A stretch of DNA of 64,000 bases from JBBQZP01 sp038207585 (GCA_038207585.1 JBBQZP010000010.1:1-64000); one strand, 5' to 3'. Positions 43,641 through 52,645 are shown, numbered from the stretch's first letter. Program-made: numbers and translations. Notes: generated by a model from the letters alone, not told the origin.

Positions 43641-44732
43641 TCAGCGGAACAGAACCAGCGCGCCGGGGCTCCACGCCACTTTGGTGCGGGTGCCTATATC
43701 CAGCACCGGGCGGCCAAAGACGTTGCGCATCGAGATTCGCACGGGCGCGTCGGTGCCATCCAGTTTCAGATCATAATAGGTCATGTCGCCGTAATAGACG
43801 ACCTCTTCAACCGTCGCCATGTTGTCACGGTCCACCGCCGTCTGGCCGTCATAAAGCAGCGTCAGGGTTTCGGGGCGGAAGCCGATGGTTGTGCCTTCGG
43901 CGGCGGCGGCAGAAACCTGATCCGCGTTCAGCGTCACGCGGCCAAAACCCTTGGCCTCCACCTCGACCGTGCCGCCATTTTCGGAAATGACCTGCGCGGG
44001 CAGAAAGTTCATCGTGCCGATGAAATTCGCCACCTGCCGCGTCGCCGGGCGACGATAAAGCGTCTCGGGGTCGGCCAGTTGCGCAATCTCGCCTTCAAAC
44101 ATCACGGCGATGCGGTCAGACATGACCAGCGCTTCTTCCTGATCATGCGTGACCAGAATGAAGGTGATGCCAACCTGTCGCTGCAAGCGGATCAGCTCAA
44201 CCTGCATCTGTTCGCGCATCTTCTTGTCAAGCGCGGACAAAGGCTCGTCCAGCAGCAGAACCTTGGGCTTGAGGATCAGCGCGCGCGCCAAAGCCACCCG
44301 CTGCCGCTGCCCACCCGACAGCGCATGGGCCGCGCGGTCGCCGTAGCCTTTCAGCCCCACCATTTCCAGCGCTTCGGCCACTTTCGACGCCATCTCGGGC
44401 TTGGAAAGCCCCGCTTTGCGCAGACCAAAGCCCACGTTTTCCGCGACCGTCAGATGCGGAAAGATCGCATAGCTTTGGAAAACCATGTTGGTGGGGCGTT
44501 TGTTCGCAGGCACCCCCACCATGTTCTTGCCGTCGATCATCACGGCGCCCGAGGAGATGCCTTCAAACCCCGCAATGGTCCGCAACAGCGTGGTCTTGCC
44601 GCAGCCTGACGGACCCAGCAGCGAGAAGAACTCGCCCGCCTTGATCGTGGCCGTGATGCCGCGCAGGGCGTGATAGGTGCCGTAATATTTATGAACGTCC
44701 TGAAACTCGATCATCTCTGGTTTGGCACTCAC
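43641..44732 (-). CDS. potA: Spermidine/putrescine-type ABC transporter ATP-binding protein
   Basis: This is a 363-residue ATPase with Walker A GPSGCGKTT, signature LSGGQRQRV, Walker B VLLLDEPLSALD and a C-terminal TOBE domain with GFRPETLTLL. It matches PotA of polyamine importers. GTG 44732 overlaps the potC stop (GTGA) and is preferred over ATG 44714. It forms an operon potB-potC-potA; no binding protein gene is seen. Confidence 0.88.
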   Translation of the reverse strand: MSAKPEMIEFQDVHKYYGTYHALRGITATIKAGEFFSLLGPSGCGKTTLLRTIAGFEGISSGAVMIDGKNMVGVPANKRPTNMVFQSYAIFPHLTVAENVGFGLRKAGLSKPEMASKVAEALEMVGLKGYGDRAAHALSGGQRQRVALARALILKPKVLLLDEPLSALDKKMREQMQVELIRLQRQVGITFILVTHDQEEALVMSDRIAVMFEGEIAQLADPETLYRRPATRQVANFIGTMNFLPAQVISENGGTVEVEAKGFGRVTLNADQVSAAAAEGTTIGFRPETLTLLYDGQTAVDRDNMATVEEVVYYGDMTYYDLKLDGTDAPVRISMRNVFGRPVLDIGTRTKVAWSPGALVLFR

Positions 44733-45535
44733 AGGAAGCCTCCGGTATCTTTGGCGCCGGTTTTCGCAAGGCCGCGACGGCGGAAATATTCTGCCGTTGC
44801 CAGCAGCGCGATGGATATGCACACAAGGATCGTTCCCAACGCCAGCATAGCGGGCACCTTGGCCGGAAAGCGGAACTGACCGTAGATATACGACGACAGA
44901 ACCTTGGTGCTGCCGCCCAGAAAGTTCGCGATGATGAATTCATCAAGGCTGATGGTGAAACTGATCAGAAGCGACGACACGATCCCCGGCATGACCAGCG
45001 GCAGGATGATCAGGCGGAAGGTCGAGATCGGCGTCTCGCCCAGATCATAGGCGGCTTCCTCCAGCGATTTATCAAGGCTCTGGAAGGCGGACGAAAGGAT
45101 GGCCACCGCAAAGGGCGTGCAGATCAGCACATGCCCCAGAATGATGGTGAATTTGGAAAGCGGCACCCCGATCCCGATCAGCACCACCAGCATCGACATC
45201 GCCACGATCATTTCGGGCAGCACCAGCGGCAGCATGATCAGCCCCATAATCCCGCCCTTGCCCGGAAAGCTGAACCGGGTCGCGGCGCGGGCGGCAAAGA
45301 TGCCGAACACGGTTGCCAGAACAGCGGTTGAGCCGGAAATGATCAAGCTGTTCGTGATCGCCTCACGCAGCGACAGGTCGTTCCACATCTCGGCGAACCA
45401 GTTGGTCGTGAAGCCTGACAGCGGAAAGGCCACGATCCGGCTGTCGTTGAACGCAAAGATAGGCAGCAGGATGATCGGCGCATAAAGAAAGATCAGATAA
45501 CCGATGGTGTATATGCGAAGGCCCGAGGATTTCAT
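44729..45535 (-). CDS. potC: Polyamine-type ABC transporter permease PotC
   Basis: This is a 268-residue permease with six hydrophobic helices and the EAA loop EEAAYDLGETPISTFRLIIL, which docks on the ATPase. It resembles PotC/PotI. Its start overlaps the potB stop (ATGA). Confidence 0.9.
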   Translation of the reverse strand: MKSSGLRIYTIGYLIFLYAPIILLPIFAFNDSRIVAFPLSGFTTNWFAEMWNDLSLREAITNSLIISGSTAVLATVFGIFAARAATRFSFPGKGGIMGLIMLPLVLPEMIVAMSMLVVLIGIGVPLSKFTIILGHVLICTPFAVAILSSAFQSLDKSLEEAAYDLGETPISTFRLIILPLVMPGIVSSLLISFTISLDEFIIANFLGGSTKVLSSYIYGQFRFPAKVPAMLALGTILVCISIALLATAEYFRRRGLAKTGAKDTGGFL

Positions 45536-46434
45536 TTCTTGCCCACCAGAAAACGTCGGTTCAGCGCGATGAAGGTCAGGCTGACGATGGTCACAATCAG
45601 CATCACCGTCACTGCAATCGCTGAGCCAAGCGGTTTGTTGTTGATCTTGAGCATAGTTTTTTCGATCTGGTTGGCGATCATCGGGATCTTGCCGCCGCCG
45701 ATCAGATCGGGCGTCAGATAATCGCCCACGGTCGGGATAAACACGATCAGCACCGCCGCCACTACCCCCGCCATCGACAAGGGTAGCGTCACCCGCCAGA
45801 ACGTCCGCAGACGGCTTTCGCCCAGATCCTGCCCGGCCTCCAGAAGCGACCGGTCAATCTTTTCCAGTGCCACAAAGATCGGCAGAATGGCGAACGGCGC
45901 ATAGGCATGGGCCAGGGTGACGATCAGCGCGCCGACGTTATAGTTGATCCACTGCAACGGTTCGCTGATGATGCCCAGCGACAGAAGGCCCGAGTTGATG
46001 ACGCCGTTATAGCCAAGGATCACTTTCCACAGGAACACGCGGATCACATAGCTGGTCCAGAACGGGATCGTGATCAGGAAAAGCCATAGGGACTTTTTTG
46101 AGGGCGAGACGTGGAAGCTGACGAAATAGGCCACCGGATAGGCCAGCAGCACCGTGAACAGCGTGACCGACATCGACACGATCAAAGACCGGATCATCAG
46201 CGCCCGCGAAATACGGTCGGACCAGGCACTGGCATAATTGTCCAGCGTGAAGATGGGCAGGACAGCCCGCGCGCCACTTTCGGCATAACCGTCTGTCAAC
46301 ACCGAATACAGCAGAACCGCTGCCATCGGGGCCGCAAGCATCAGAATCGCGTAGATCGCCGTCGGGCTGATCAACGCGAGACCGCTTGCCGCCTCGGTGT
46401 CGCGGAACCGGACCCGTTGGGCCTTGTCGTTCAT
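45532..46434 (-). CDS. potB: Polyamine-type ABC transporter permease PotB
   Basis: This is a 300-residue permease with six hydrophobic helices and the EAA loop LEAGQDLGESRLRTFWRVTL. It resembles PotB/PotH. The start at 46434 (MNDKAQ) follows AGGGGG; a longer frame upstream is not credible. It is the first gene of potBCA. The promoter should lie in the 178 bases before the next upstream gene. Confidence 0.9.
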   Translation of the reverse strand: MNDKAQRVRFRDTEAASGLALISPTAIYAILMLAAPMAAVLLYSVLTDGYAESGARAVLPIFTLDNYASAWSDRISRALMIRSLIVSMSVTLFTVLLAYPVAYFVSFHVSPSKKSLWLFLITIPFWTSYVIRVFLWKVILGYNGVINSGLLSLGIISEPLQWINYNVGALIVTLAHAYAPFAILPIFVALEKIDRSLLEAGQDLGESRLRTFWRVTLPLSMAGVVAAVLIVFIPTVGDYLTPDLIGGGKIPMIANQIEKTMLKINNKPLGSAIAVTVMLIVTIVSLTFIALNRRFLVGKK

Positions 46435-46612
46435 GGTGCCCCCTGACGTTTGCTGTTTTTTCTTTTTGTGGCACAGCCATTCTGGTCTGAAAAGGGGGCA
46501 AACCGGATGCATGCTGGCAAGAGCCCGAAAAACGGACACTTGCCCCAAACAAGGCATTGAAATCAAACCGAAATGGATTTGATCATTTATTCAGCACAAG
46601 GCGGAGCGGGAC

Positions 46613-46873
46613 TTAGCCCGCAACCCGCTCTACCGCGATGGCGCGCTTTTTCAGCTCGTCATACAGGGCAGGCACAACGCGCAACGCACTGACCGCCACC
46701 CGCAGCGCATCCGAAAGACGCGCCTCGTTTACCGAAGCCGGATCGACGCGCCAGATGATGCGCCGGGCAACGCCATCGTCATAAACGATTTCGGTGTTGC
46801 CGGTGCGGCCTTTGCGCATTGCAAGAAAATCAGCGCCCCCGTGAGGGGCGTGAAACGACGCCTGATGTCCCAT
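46613..46873 (-). CDS. Hypothetical protein (86 residues)
   Basis: This is a small soluble protein of mixed charge with the segments FLAMRKGRTGNTEIVYDDG and RRIIWRVDPASVNE. No membrane helix or metal motif is seen, and I do not recognise the family. An AAGAGA ribosome site precedes the ATG. It lies 178 bases upstream of potB on the same strand. Codon use looks like that of its neighbours, so it is probably real. Confidence 0.5.
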   Translation of the reverse strand: MGHQASFHAPHGGADFLAMRKGRTGNTEIVYDDGVARRIIWRVDPASVNEARLSDALRVAVSALRVVPALYDELKKRAIAVERVAG

Positions 46874-46990
46874 TTTGGGTCTCTTTTTATATAAGTCTGC
46901 TCTGACGCCAATATTCGCCCCGAAAGGCGATCGGTCAAGTCACGCCCTTGCGATTGCGCGGGGCCGCGATTTTCCTGCCACAGCGCAGGT

Positions 46991-48391
46991 TTAGACGGCA
47001 AGTTCAGCCGGAGGCGACGACAACAGCCGCGCAAGCCCCGCAATTGCCGCATCAAAGCGCGGCCGCGCGATTTCGCCGTTGATCGCCAGACGCACAGCAT
47101 GGGGCGCGCGGCCGTGGATCAGTGCATATTCATCCGCCGACCGCACCAGAACACCCTCGGCCTCGGCCATGCGCGCAAAGGTTGACGCGCGCCACCCCGA
47201 GGGCAGCGGCACCCAGACGAAGGGCAACCCCTCTTGCCACTGCACGCCGAACGGCGACAGATGCTGCACCATCGTAGCAAGACGGCTTTCGAATTCCGCC
47301 TGCACGCCCTGTCGGATACGATCGGCATCACCCGAGATGAACAGGGCAAGGCACAGATCGCTGACCATGCGCGACAGGGCGAAAAAGCCGTGTTGCGCGG
47401 TCAATCGCCCGGCCTCACCCATGCCGTCGGGGCAAATGATATAGCCAAACCGCAGGGCAGCGGAAACGGTTTTTGACAGACTGCTGATATACCACGTCCG
47501 CTCGGGCGCCAGCGCGCGCAGGCTGGGCATGGTGCTTTGTACGATGGAATAGCAATCATCTTCGATGATTTGCAGGTCATGCGCGCGCGCAATCGCTACA
47601 ATCTCGGTGCGGCGGGAAAGCGGCATAGGCACAGTGGTGGGGTTTTGCGCTTCGGTCGTGACACACAGGATTTGTGGTCGGTGCTTGCGGCAGGCCGCCT
47701 CCAGCGCATCGGGGCGCAGGCCATAAGCATCAAGTTCCACCGCCATGACCTCGGCGCGGGCCAGACGGGCGGCGTGCCGAAAGCCGGAAAAGGCCAGATC
47801 TTCGATCAGCACCAGCGGTCGCTCGCCACGCAGGCAGCATTGCAGGATCAGATTGACCGCACTTTGCCCGCCGTGGCACAGCGCAACATCCTGCGCCGTG
47901 ATCGGACCCAGATCGCGGCCTGCAAGCCAATCGCAGGTCGCTGCGCGCAAGGGTTGCTCCAGCCGCTGACTGGGATAATCGCGCCAGTCCATTGCGTTAT
48001 CGGCCACCGCTGACAAGGCCGCTCGAAACGCCGCTTCCTGCCCGACCTCGGGCAGGCGGGGCGAGCGCAGATCGACAAGGCCTTGCACCGCCTCCTTGTC
48101 CCGTTCGGAAAACAGGCTTTGCGTCGGCCCCATGCGGCGCTGGGTAGCGGCCACGAAGGTGCCGCGCCCGACGGTGGCATCCAGCAGCCCCTCTTGCGTG
48201 GCAAGCTGATAGGCGCGCGATACAGTGCCGGGCGTGACGCTGATCTGGAACGCCAGATCGCGCACGGTGGGTAACTGCGCGCCCTGTGCCAGATCGCCTG
48301 CGCGGATCGCCTCACGCAGGGCGCGGTGCAAGGCGAGGTATTTCGGGCCAGGGTACAAGGACAGGTCTGGGTGCCATATTGTATCAGTCAC
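46991..48391 (-). CDS. MocR/GntR-family transcriptional regulator (aminotransferase fold)
   Basis: This is a 466-residue regulator. An N-terminal GntR winged helix (about residues 15-80, with QLPTVRDLAFQISVTPGTVS) is joined to a class I aminotransferase domain. The PLP lysine lies in SLSKTVSAALRFGY near residue 308, with the PLP aspartate region IIEDDCYSI upstream. MocR proteins sense PLP and amines; PdxR, GabR and TauR are known examples. The start is GTG 48391. It is divergent from a DUF1127 gene, and TTGTATC repeats lie between and inside its first codons. Confidence 0.9.
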   Translation of the reverse strand: MTDTIWHPDLSLYPGPKYLALHRALREAIRAGDLAQGAQLPTVRDLAFQISVTPGTVSRAYQLATQEGLLDATVGRGTFVAATQRRMGPTQSLFSERDKEAVQGLVDLRSPRLPEVGQEAAFRAALSAVADNAMDWRDYPSQRLEQPLRAATCDWLAGRDLGPITAQDVALCHGGQSAVNLILQCCLRGERPLVLIEDLAFSGFRHAARLARAEVMAVELDAYGLRPDALEAACRKHRPQILCVTTEAQNPTTVPMPLSRRTEIVAIARAHDLQIIEDDCYSIVQSTMPSLRALAPERTWYISSLSKTVSAALRFGYIICPDGMGEAGRLTAQHGFFALSRMVSDLCLALFISGDADRIRQGVQAEFESRLATMVQHLSPFGVQWQEGLPFVWVPLPSGWRASTFARMAEAEGVLVRSADEYALIHGRAPHAVRLAINGEIARPRFDAAIAGLARLLSSPPAELAV

Positions 48392-48466
48392 AATGTTTAT
48401 ATGGCCCTTTGCTGCGATACAATGTAGGCTGTATCTATCAGATCATCTGATTTGTATCAATACAAA
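48379..48466. promoter_or_regulatory. TTGTATC repeat array, probable MocR operators
   Basis: TTGTATC occurs at 48379-48385 and 48452-48458, its complement GATACAA at 48416-48422, and CTGTATC at 48429-48435. TTTGTAT-CA-ATACAAA (48451-48466) is a perfect 7-bp-arm palindrome just before the DUF1127 ribosome site. GATACA and TGTATC (48416-48435) form a second inverted pair. Such arrays are typical of GntR/MocR operators, so the regulator probably controls itself and the DUF1127 gene. Confidence 0.6.
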
Positions 48467-48475
48467 AGGTGTCCC

Positions 48476-48685
48476 ATGCAAAACAACATCCCGCTGACCC
48501 TGAACCGCCCCCTGCCGCCCTTTGCGTCGGTGGCCTTTGCGTTCGCGTCTTTGGTGCTGACATGGGAAACCCGCCGCGCAACCCGACGCGCGCTGTCAGA
48601 CATGGACGCGCATCTGATCGCCGACATCGGGTTGACCGACGTTGCCGCGCGGGCCGAGGCTGAAAAGCCGTTCTGGCGCGCCTGA
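48476..48685 (+). CDS. DUF1127 domain protein
   Basis: This is a 69-residue protein with a C-terminal DUF1127 segment (RRATRRALSDMDAHLIADIGL). It is arginine-rich at its start and carries the LxDIGL pattern common in such small proteins. In alphaproteobacteria some of them affect RNA turnover or phosphate and stress responses. The start at 48476 lies five bases after AAAAGGT. A strong terminator follows, so it is a one-gene transcript under the divergent MocR operators. Confidence 0.82.
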   Translation: MQNNIPLTLNRPLPPFASVAFAFASLVLTWETRRATRRALSDMDAHLIADIGLTDVAARAEAEKPFWRA

Positions 48686-48710
48686 TTTTCCCCGAAGTTA
48701 CCCCAACCTC

Positions 48711-48735
48711 GGGCCGGGCAACCGGCCCTTTTTTT
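48711..48735 (+). terminator. Rho-independent terminator after DUF1127 gene
   Basis: GGGCCGG-GCAA-CCGGCCC, a perfect 7-bp stem with a stable GCAA loop, is followed by seven T. Confidence 0.93.
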
Positions 48736-48746
48736 GACTTCAAAAC

Positions 48747-48778
48747 CAAAAGGCCCGCGCAATTGCACGGGCCTTTCG
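48747..48778 (-). terminator. Rho-independent terminator after rpsI
   Basis: On the minus strand, AAGGCCCG and CGGGCCTT pair, extended inside by GCAATTGC, followed by TTGGTTTTG. It lies about 20 bases after the rpsI stop, back-to-back with the DUF1127 terminator. Confidence 0.8.
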
Positions 48779-48796
48779 CAAACAGGTAAAACCGGA

Positions 48797-49297
48797 TCAG
48801 CGCTTGGAGAACTGGAAGCTCTTGCGCGCTTTGGCCTTGCCGTATTTCTTGCGTTCCACGACGCGGCTGTCGCGGGTCAGGAAGCCTGCGGCTTTCAGCG
48901 CGGGGCGCAGCGAGGGTTCGTAAAGCTGCAGCGCTTTGGAAACGCCGTGCTTGACTGCACCGGCCTGACCCGACAGGCCACCACCGACAACCGTTGCCAT
49001 TACGTCGAACTGGCCTTCGACACCGGCAACGGTGAACGGCTGGCGCAGAATCATCTGCAGAACGGGGCGGGCGAAATAGACCACCATTTCCTTGCCATTC
49101 ACCACAACCTTGCCCGAGCCCGGCTTGATCCAGACGCGTGCAATCGCGTTCTTGCGCTTGCCGGTGGCATAGGCGCGGCCAAGTTTGTCGCGCTGCGCCA
49201 CACGGGGGGCGGCAACGGCGGCAACGGCTTCGGGCGATGCGGTTTCGGTGACAACCGACTTCAGATCGTCGAGGGATTTGATATCGGCCATGCTCAT
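48797..49297 (-). CDS. rpsI: 30S ribosomal protein S9
   Basis: This is a 166-residue protein with the family core GRAYATGKRKNAIARVWIKPG, GLSGQAGAVKHGVSKAL and the C-terminal KKYGKAKARKSFQFSKR, whose basic tail reaches the P site. A 35-residue N-terminal extension is usual in this order. It overlaps the rplM stop (ATGA) as part of the conserved rplM-rpsI operon. Confidence 0.97.
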   Translation of the reverse strand: MSMADIKSLDDLKSVVTETASPEAVAAVAAPRVAQRDKLGRAYATGKRKNAIARVWIKPGSGKVVVNGKEMVVYFARPVLQMILRQPFTVAGVEGQFDVMATVVGGGLSGQAGAVKHGVSKALQLYEPSLRPALKAAGFLTRDSRVVERKKYGKAKARKSFQFSKR

Positions 49298-49758
49298 GCG
49301 CTCCGGGTGTTCTTGGGGTTCATCGACGCAAGGTCGAGAACGGCGGGCTGCTGCGCCTCATGCGGATGGGCGGCACCGGCATAGACGCGCAGGTTGGTCA
49401 TCTGCTGGCGGCCAAGGCTGTTGCGGGTGATCATGCGTTCGACCGCTTTGGTCACGACACGCTCCGGGTGGGCACCGTCAAGCACCTGGGCCGCCGTGCG
49501 GAACTTGATCCCGCCGGGGTGGCCGGTGTGCCAGTAGTAGCGTTTGTCGGCGCGCTTGTTGCCGGTCATCTGGATCTTGTCAGCGTTGATCACGATCACA
49601 TTGTCGCCCATGTCCATGTGCGGGGTGAAGGTGGGCTTGTTCTTGCCACGCAGGATGCTGGCGACGATCGTCGCAAGACGGCCCAGAACGATGCCTTCGG
49701 CGTCGATCAGGATCCATTTCTTGTCGATGTCCGCCGGGGTCGCGGTAAAGGTTTTCAT
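49294..49758 (-). CDS. rplM: 50S ribosomal protein L13
   Basis: This is a 154-residue protein with WILIDAEGIVLGRLATIVAS, TFTPHMDMGDNVIVINADKI and the C-terminal LRVYAGAAHPHEAQQP. The second of two adjacent ATG codons (49758) lies six bases after AGGA and is taken as the start. It is the first gene of the rplM-rpsI operon. Confidence 0.97.
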   Translation of the reverse strand: MKTFTATPADIDKKWILIDAEGIVLGRLATIVASILRGKNKPTFTPHMDMGDNVIVINADKIQMTGNKRADKRYYWHTGHPGGIKFRTAAQVLDGAHPERVVTKAVERMITRNSLGRQQMTNLRVYAGAAHPHEAQQPAVLDLASMNPKNTRSA

Positions 49759-49887
49759 CATCGGTCCTATGGAAACGGGGGCGGGAGTGGCCCGCCGCGT
49801 TGGATGAGGGTGTTTCAATGATTTCGCGCGCCGCGTCAATGGGCGTGGGGATTGTTTTATATAGCAAAATCAACGTGGTAAAAATTA

Positions 49888-49901
49888 GGTATTATAATAC
49901 C
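49888..49901. promoter_or_regulatory. AT-rich palindrome upstream of rplM
   Basis: GGTATTATAATACC is a perfect 14-base palindrome in an AT-rich stretch, 130 bases before rplM and just after the SseB gene stop. It may be part of the ribosomal promoter or a terminator core; no known motif fits. Confidence 0.3.
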
Positions 49902-49916
49902 CCAAAGAAATAGGCC

Positions 49917-50696
49917 CTAGCGCAGGATCGGCGGGCGGTTCGGATCGCTTCCGGGGGCTACAGATTGCGTCTCGGGGCGCGTCTCGGGCTGGGGCAGATC
50001 AAAGCGGTGGGCGACAGCCGCCATGCGGCCAAGGGCGGCATCGGCGGGGGCTAGAAAGGCCACGTCCATCTCGCCCGCTTCCACGCCTGAAAACGTCAAA
50101 GCCTCGCCCGCCGCTCGCGCCAGGGCGTCTTCCGCCCCCGGCCTTGCCCCGACAAAGGCCAGCATGTGCCCCGCCCGCCCGCCTTTGTAGCGCACGCCCG
50201 CCAGCAGCATATACTCGGCCAGCCCCACGGCCCGGCCCAGTTTGGCGGCCAGCGCCTGCATCAGGGCGTCGGGCAAGCCCTTTGGCGCGTGAAAGCTTTC
50301 GGCCCGCGCCTCGGCCGTGGTGGGGGTGTTGCGCAGGGTTTCGGCCAGCCAGTCCACCGCCGCAGGCGGCAGCAGCATCGACGAAGGTGCGACGCCAAGG
50401 TTCAGCCCGATGCCTACCCCCTGCCCGGCCAGTTGCGCCGCAATCACCCGACCCGGCAATGCCGCATAGGGGGCTGGCGCACCGACAAAGCTGGCCAGCC
50501 GGTCTTCGGTATCAAAGATCAGCACGACCGGCCCATCCTCCAGCGGAAAGACGCGGGGGGTGATTGCTTGGCCCGCGGGTTCTGCGTCCAGCAACAAGAT
50601 CATCTCGGCATCGGCCAGATGGTCATAGAACCGCAGGCGCGCTGCATCATCGTCCGCAGCCTCCATCGCGGCATGGGCCAGATCAAGCGGGGTCAT
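49917..50696 (-). CDS. SseB family protein
   Basis: This is a 259-residue protein with an N-terminal SseB domain (MEAADDDAARLRFYDHLADA, then VFDTEDRLASF and APYAALPGRVI). It has no signal or membrane segment. SseB proteins elsewhere relate to serine metabolism or secretion; the role here is unknown. The start (ATG 50696) overlaps the glycosylase stop (TGATG), so the two are coupled. Confidence 0.75.
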   Translation of the reverse strand: MTPLDLAHAAMEAADDDAARLRFYDHLADAEMILLLDAEPAGQAITPRVFPLEDGPVVLIFDTEDRLASFVGAPAPYAALPGRVIAAQLAGQGVGIGLNLGVAPSSMLLPPAAVDWLAETLRNTPTTAEARAESFHAPKGLPDALMQALAAKLGRAVGLAEYMLLAGVRYKGGRAGHMLAFVGARPGAEDALARAAGEALTFSGVEAGEMDVAFLAPADAALGRMAAVAHRFDLPQPETRPETQSVAPGSDPNRPPILR

Positions 50697-51289
50697 CAAC
50701 TCTCCATCACTTCGCGTACGGCGCGGCGCAGGTCGGGCAGCAGGTCCGCCTCGAACCACGGATTGCGCTTCAGCCATCCGGTATTGCGCCACGACGGATG
50801 CGGCAAGGGGAAGATGCCGCGCGCAAGGGCGCTGCGCCAATCAGCCACGGCCTGTGCCACGGGTGCGCGGCCCAGATGCCAGCGCTGCGCCGCCCCGCCC
50901 ACCGCCAGCGTCAGGCGGATGTGGGGCAGCCCCGACAGCACCCGCGCGCGCCAGGTGGCGGCACAAAGGGGCGGCGGCGGCAGATCGGAGCCCTTGGCAT
51001 CATAGCCCGGAAAGCAGAACGCCATCGGCACGATGGCCACGCGGGTGCGGTCATAGAACGCGGCATCGTCCAGCCCCAGCCAGCCCCGCAAGCGGTCACC
51101 GCTGGCATCATGGAACGGCCGCCCCGCCAGATGCACCCGCATCCCCGGTGCCTGCCCGGCAATCAGCAACCGCGCCTCTGGCTGAAACCAGACCACCGGG
51201 CGCGGAATATGGCGGGTCGCCGTGGCGGAAAACCGGCCAGCACACAGGCGACAGTCGGTAATGGATTGGCGCAAGGCATCATCGGTCAT
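50696..51289 (-). CDS. Uracil-DNA glycosylase family protein
   Basis: This is a 197-residue protein of the uracil-DNA glycosylase superfamily. It has ARLLIAGQAPGMRVHLAGRP (active-site loop region), AIVPMAFCFPGYDAKG and the closing PLPHPSWRN, matching the HPS-type motif. The N-terminal CRLC pair is reminiscent of the iron-sulfur types, but the full set of four cysteines is not evident. The start at 51289 (MTDDALRQ) is chosen because the longer frame upstream is not family-like. Confidence 0.8.
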   Translation of the reverse strand: MTDDALRQSITDCRLCAGRFSATATRHIPRPVVWFQPEARLLIAGQAPGMRVHLAGRPFHDASGDRLRGWLGLDDAAFYDRTRVAIVPMAFCFPGYDAKGSDLPPPPLCAATWRARVLSGLPHIRLTLAVGGAAQRWHLGRAPVAQAVADWRSALARGIFPLPHPSWRNTGWLKRNPWFEADLLPDLRRAVREVMES

Positions 51290-51418
51290 CACCGCAGAGT
51301 TCCACCCGCCGGGCGAAGGTGCAACAACCTTGCGCCAATCACGGCCCCGCCACGCCGCAGCCGTTGCAGTGCCCCTGCCCCCGGCGTAAGGGACAGCGGG
51401 CGCTATCCGGGGCAGATG

Positions 51419-52645
51419 ATGTATCGCGTATCCAAATTCATGCAACATTTCGCGATAGCTCTGCTTGCGGGCATCGGGGTGGCGACGCTTTGGGTCAATG
51501 CCTCGCCCGGTTCTTACTATGACGTCACGGAATGGCGGATGGTCGACACCGCCCTGCCCGGCTGGCTGGCCTCGGGCGAGGTCCGGCTGACGCTGGGCAC
51601 GCTTGTGTCCAACGGTTTGATGGCGCTGTTCCTGTTTATTCTGGGCAAGGAGTTCTGGGAATCGATCACCCAGGAACGCGGCCCGCTGCGCGAGCGTAAC
51701 TTTACCGGCACCCTGCTGATGACCGCAGGTGGCATGATCGGCGCGGCGCTGGTCTGGCTGGTGCTGTCATCGCTGTTCCAGACCGCAGAGGAGGCCGAGC
51801 GTTTTGGCGGCTGGACCGTGCCTTTGGGCAGCGATGTGGTGCTGTGCTATTTCGTCGGGCGGTTGGTGTTTGGCGCTGGCCATCCGGCGTTGCACGTGTT
51901 GCTGATGGCGGTGATCACGATGGACATCGCCACACTGCTGATCCTTGGCGTCTTTTTCACACCGGGATCGCTGGCGCTGATCTGGCTTGTGCTGCCGCTG
52001 GTTGCCGCCTTTGGCGTGTGGGCGCTTGTGGCCCGCCGTGCTGCCGTCACGCACCGCGAGACGGACCGCCGCCGCGCCTTTCACCTGTGGCCCTATCTGA
52101 TTGCGGGCGCGGTCAGCTTTGCAGGTGTGGCCGCATCGGGCCTGCCGCCGGCACTGGGGCTGTTGCCGATCATCCCGGCCATGCCGCGCGCCGATCACGC
52201 CTTCGGTTTGTTTGCCGAGGCAGAAGAGTTTCTGAGCGACCCCCTAAACCGGCTGGCACATCTGGCCGTGCGCCCGGTGATTGTGGTGCTTTTCCTGTTC
52301 GGGCTGACGCATGGCGGCATCGACCTTTCGGCTGCGGCCCCCACGACAGCGATCCTTCTGGGCGCGTTGTGGCTGGGCAAACCGGCGGGGATGCTCGTGG
52401 CGGGATGGGTGGTTGCCCCGCGCCTTGGCCTGCGCCGACCGGGGGGCCTGCGCCGCCGCGATTTGGGATTGGTGGCGGGGATTGCGGGCATGGGTTTTAC
52501 CCTGCCGGTGCTTGCGGTGGAAAGCACCCTGCCCGGCGGTGCGATGCAGGAAGCCGCCCGCCTTGGCCTTGCGATCAGCCTGTGTGCAGGGCCCTCCGCC
52601 TTGGTGCTGCGCACCCGTCTGGGGATGAAACAACGCCGGTCCTAG
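51419..52645 (+). CDS. NhaA-family Na+/H+ antiporter
   Basis: This is a 408-residue membrane protein with about eleven hydrophobic helices. It resembles NhaA in SNGLMALFLFILGKEFWES, in DVVLCYFVGRLVFGAGHPAL and in the C-terminal AGIAGMGFTLPVLAVEST. It would exchange sodium for protons. GGGG before ATG 51419 (six bases) supports that start; ATG 51416 is the alternative. It is divergent from the glycosylase gene with a 129-base gap. Confidence 0.8.
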   Translation: MYRVSKFMQHFAIALLAGIGVATLWVNASPGSYYDVTEWRMVDTALPGWLASGEVRLTLGTLVSNGLMALFLFILGKEFWESITQERGPLRERNFTGTLLMTAGGMIGAALVWLVLSSLFQTAEEAERFGGWTVPLGSDVVLCYFVGRLVFGAGHPALHVLLMAVITMDIATLLILGVFFTPGSLALIWLVLPLVAAFGVWALVARRAAVTHRETDRRRAFHLWPYLIAGAVSFAGVAASGLPPALGLLPIIPAMPRADHAFGLFAEAEEFLSDPLNRLAHLAVRPVIVVLFLFGLTHGGIDLSAAAPTTAILLGALWLGKPAGMLVAGWVVAPRLGLRRPGGLRRRDLGLVAGIAGMGFTLPVLAVESTLPGGAMQEAARLGLAISLCAGPSALVLRTRLGMKQRRS

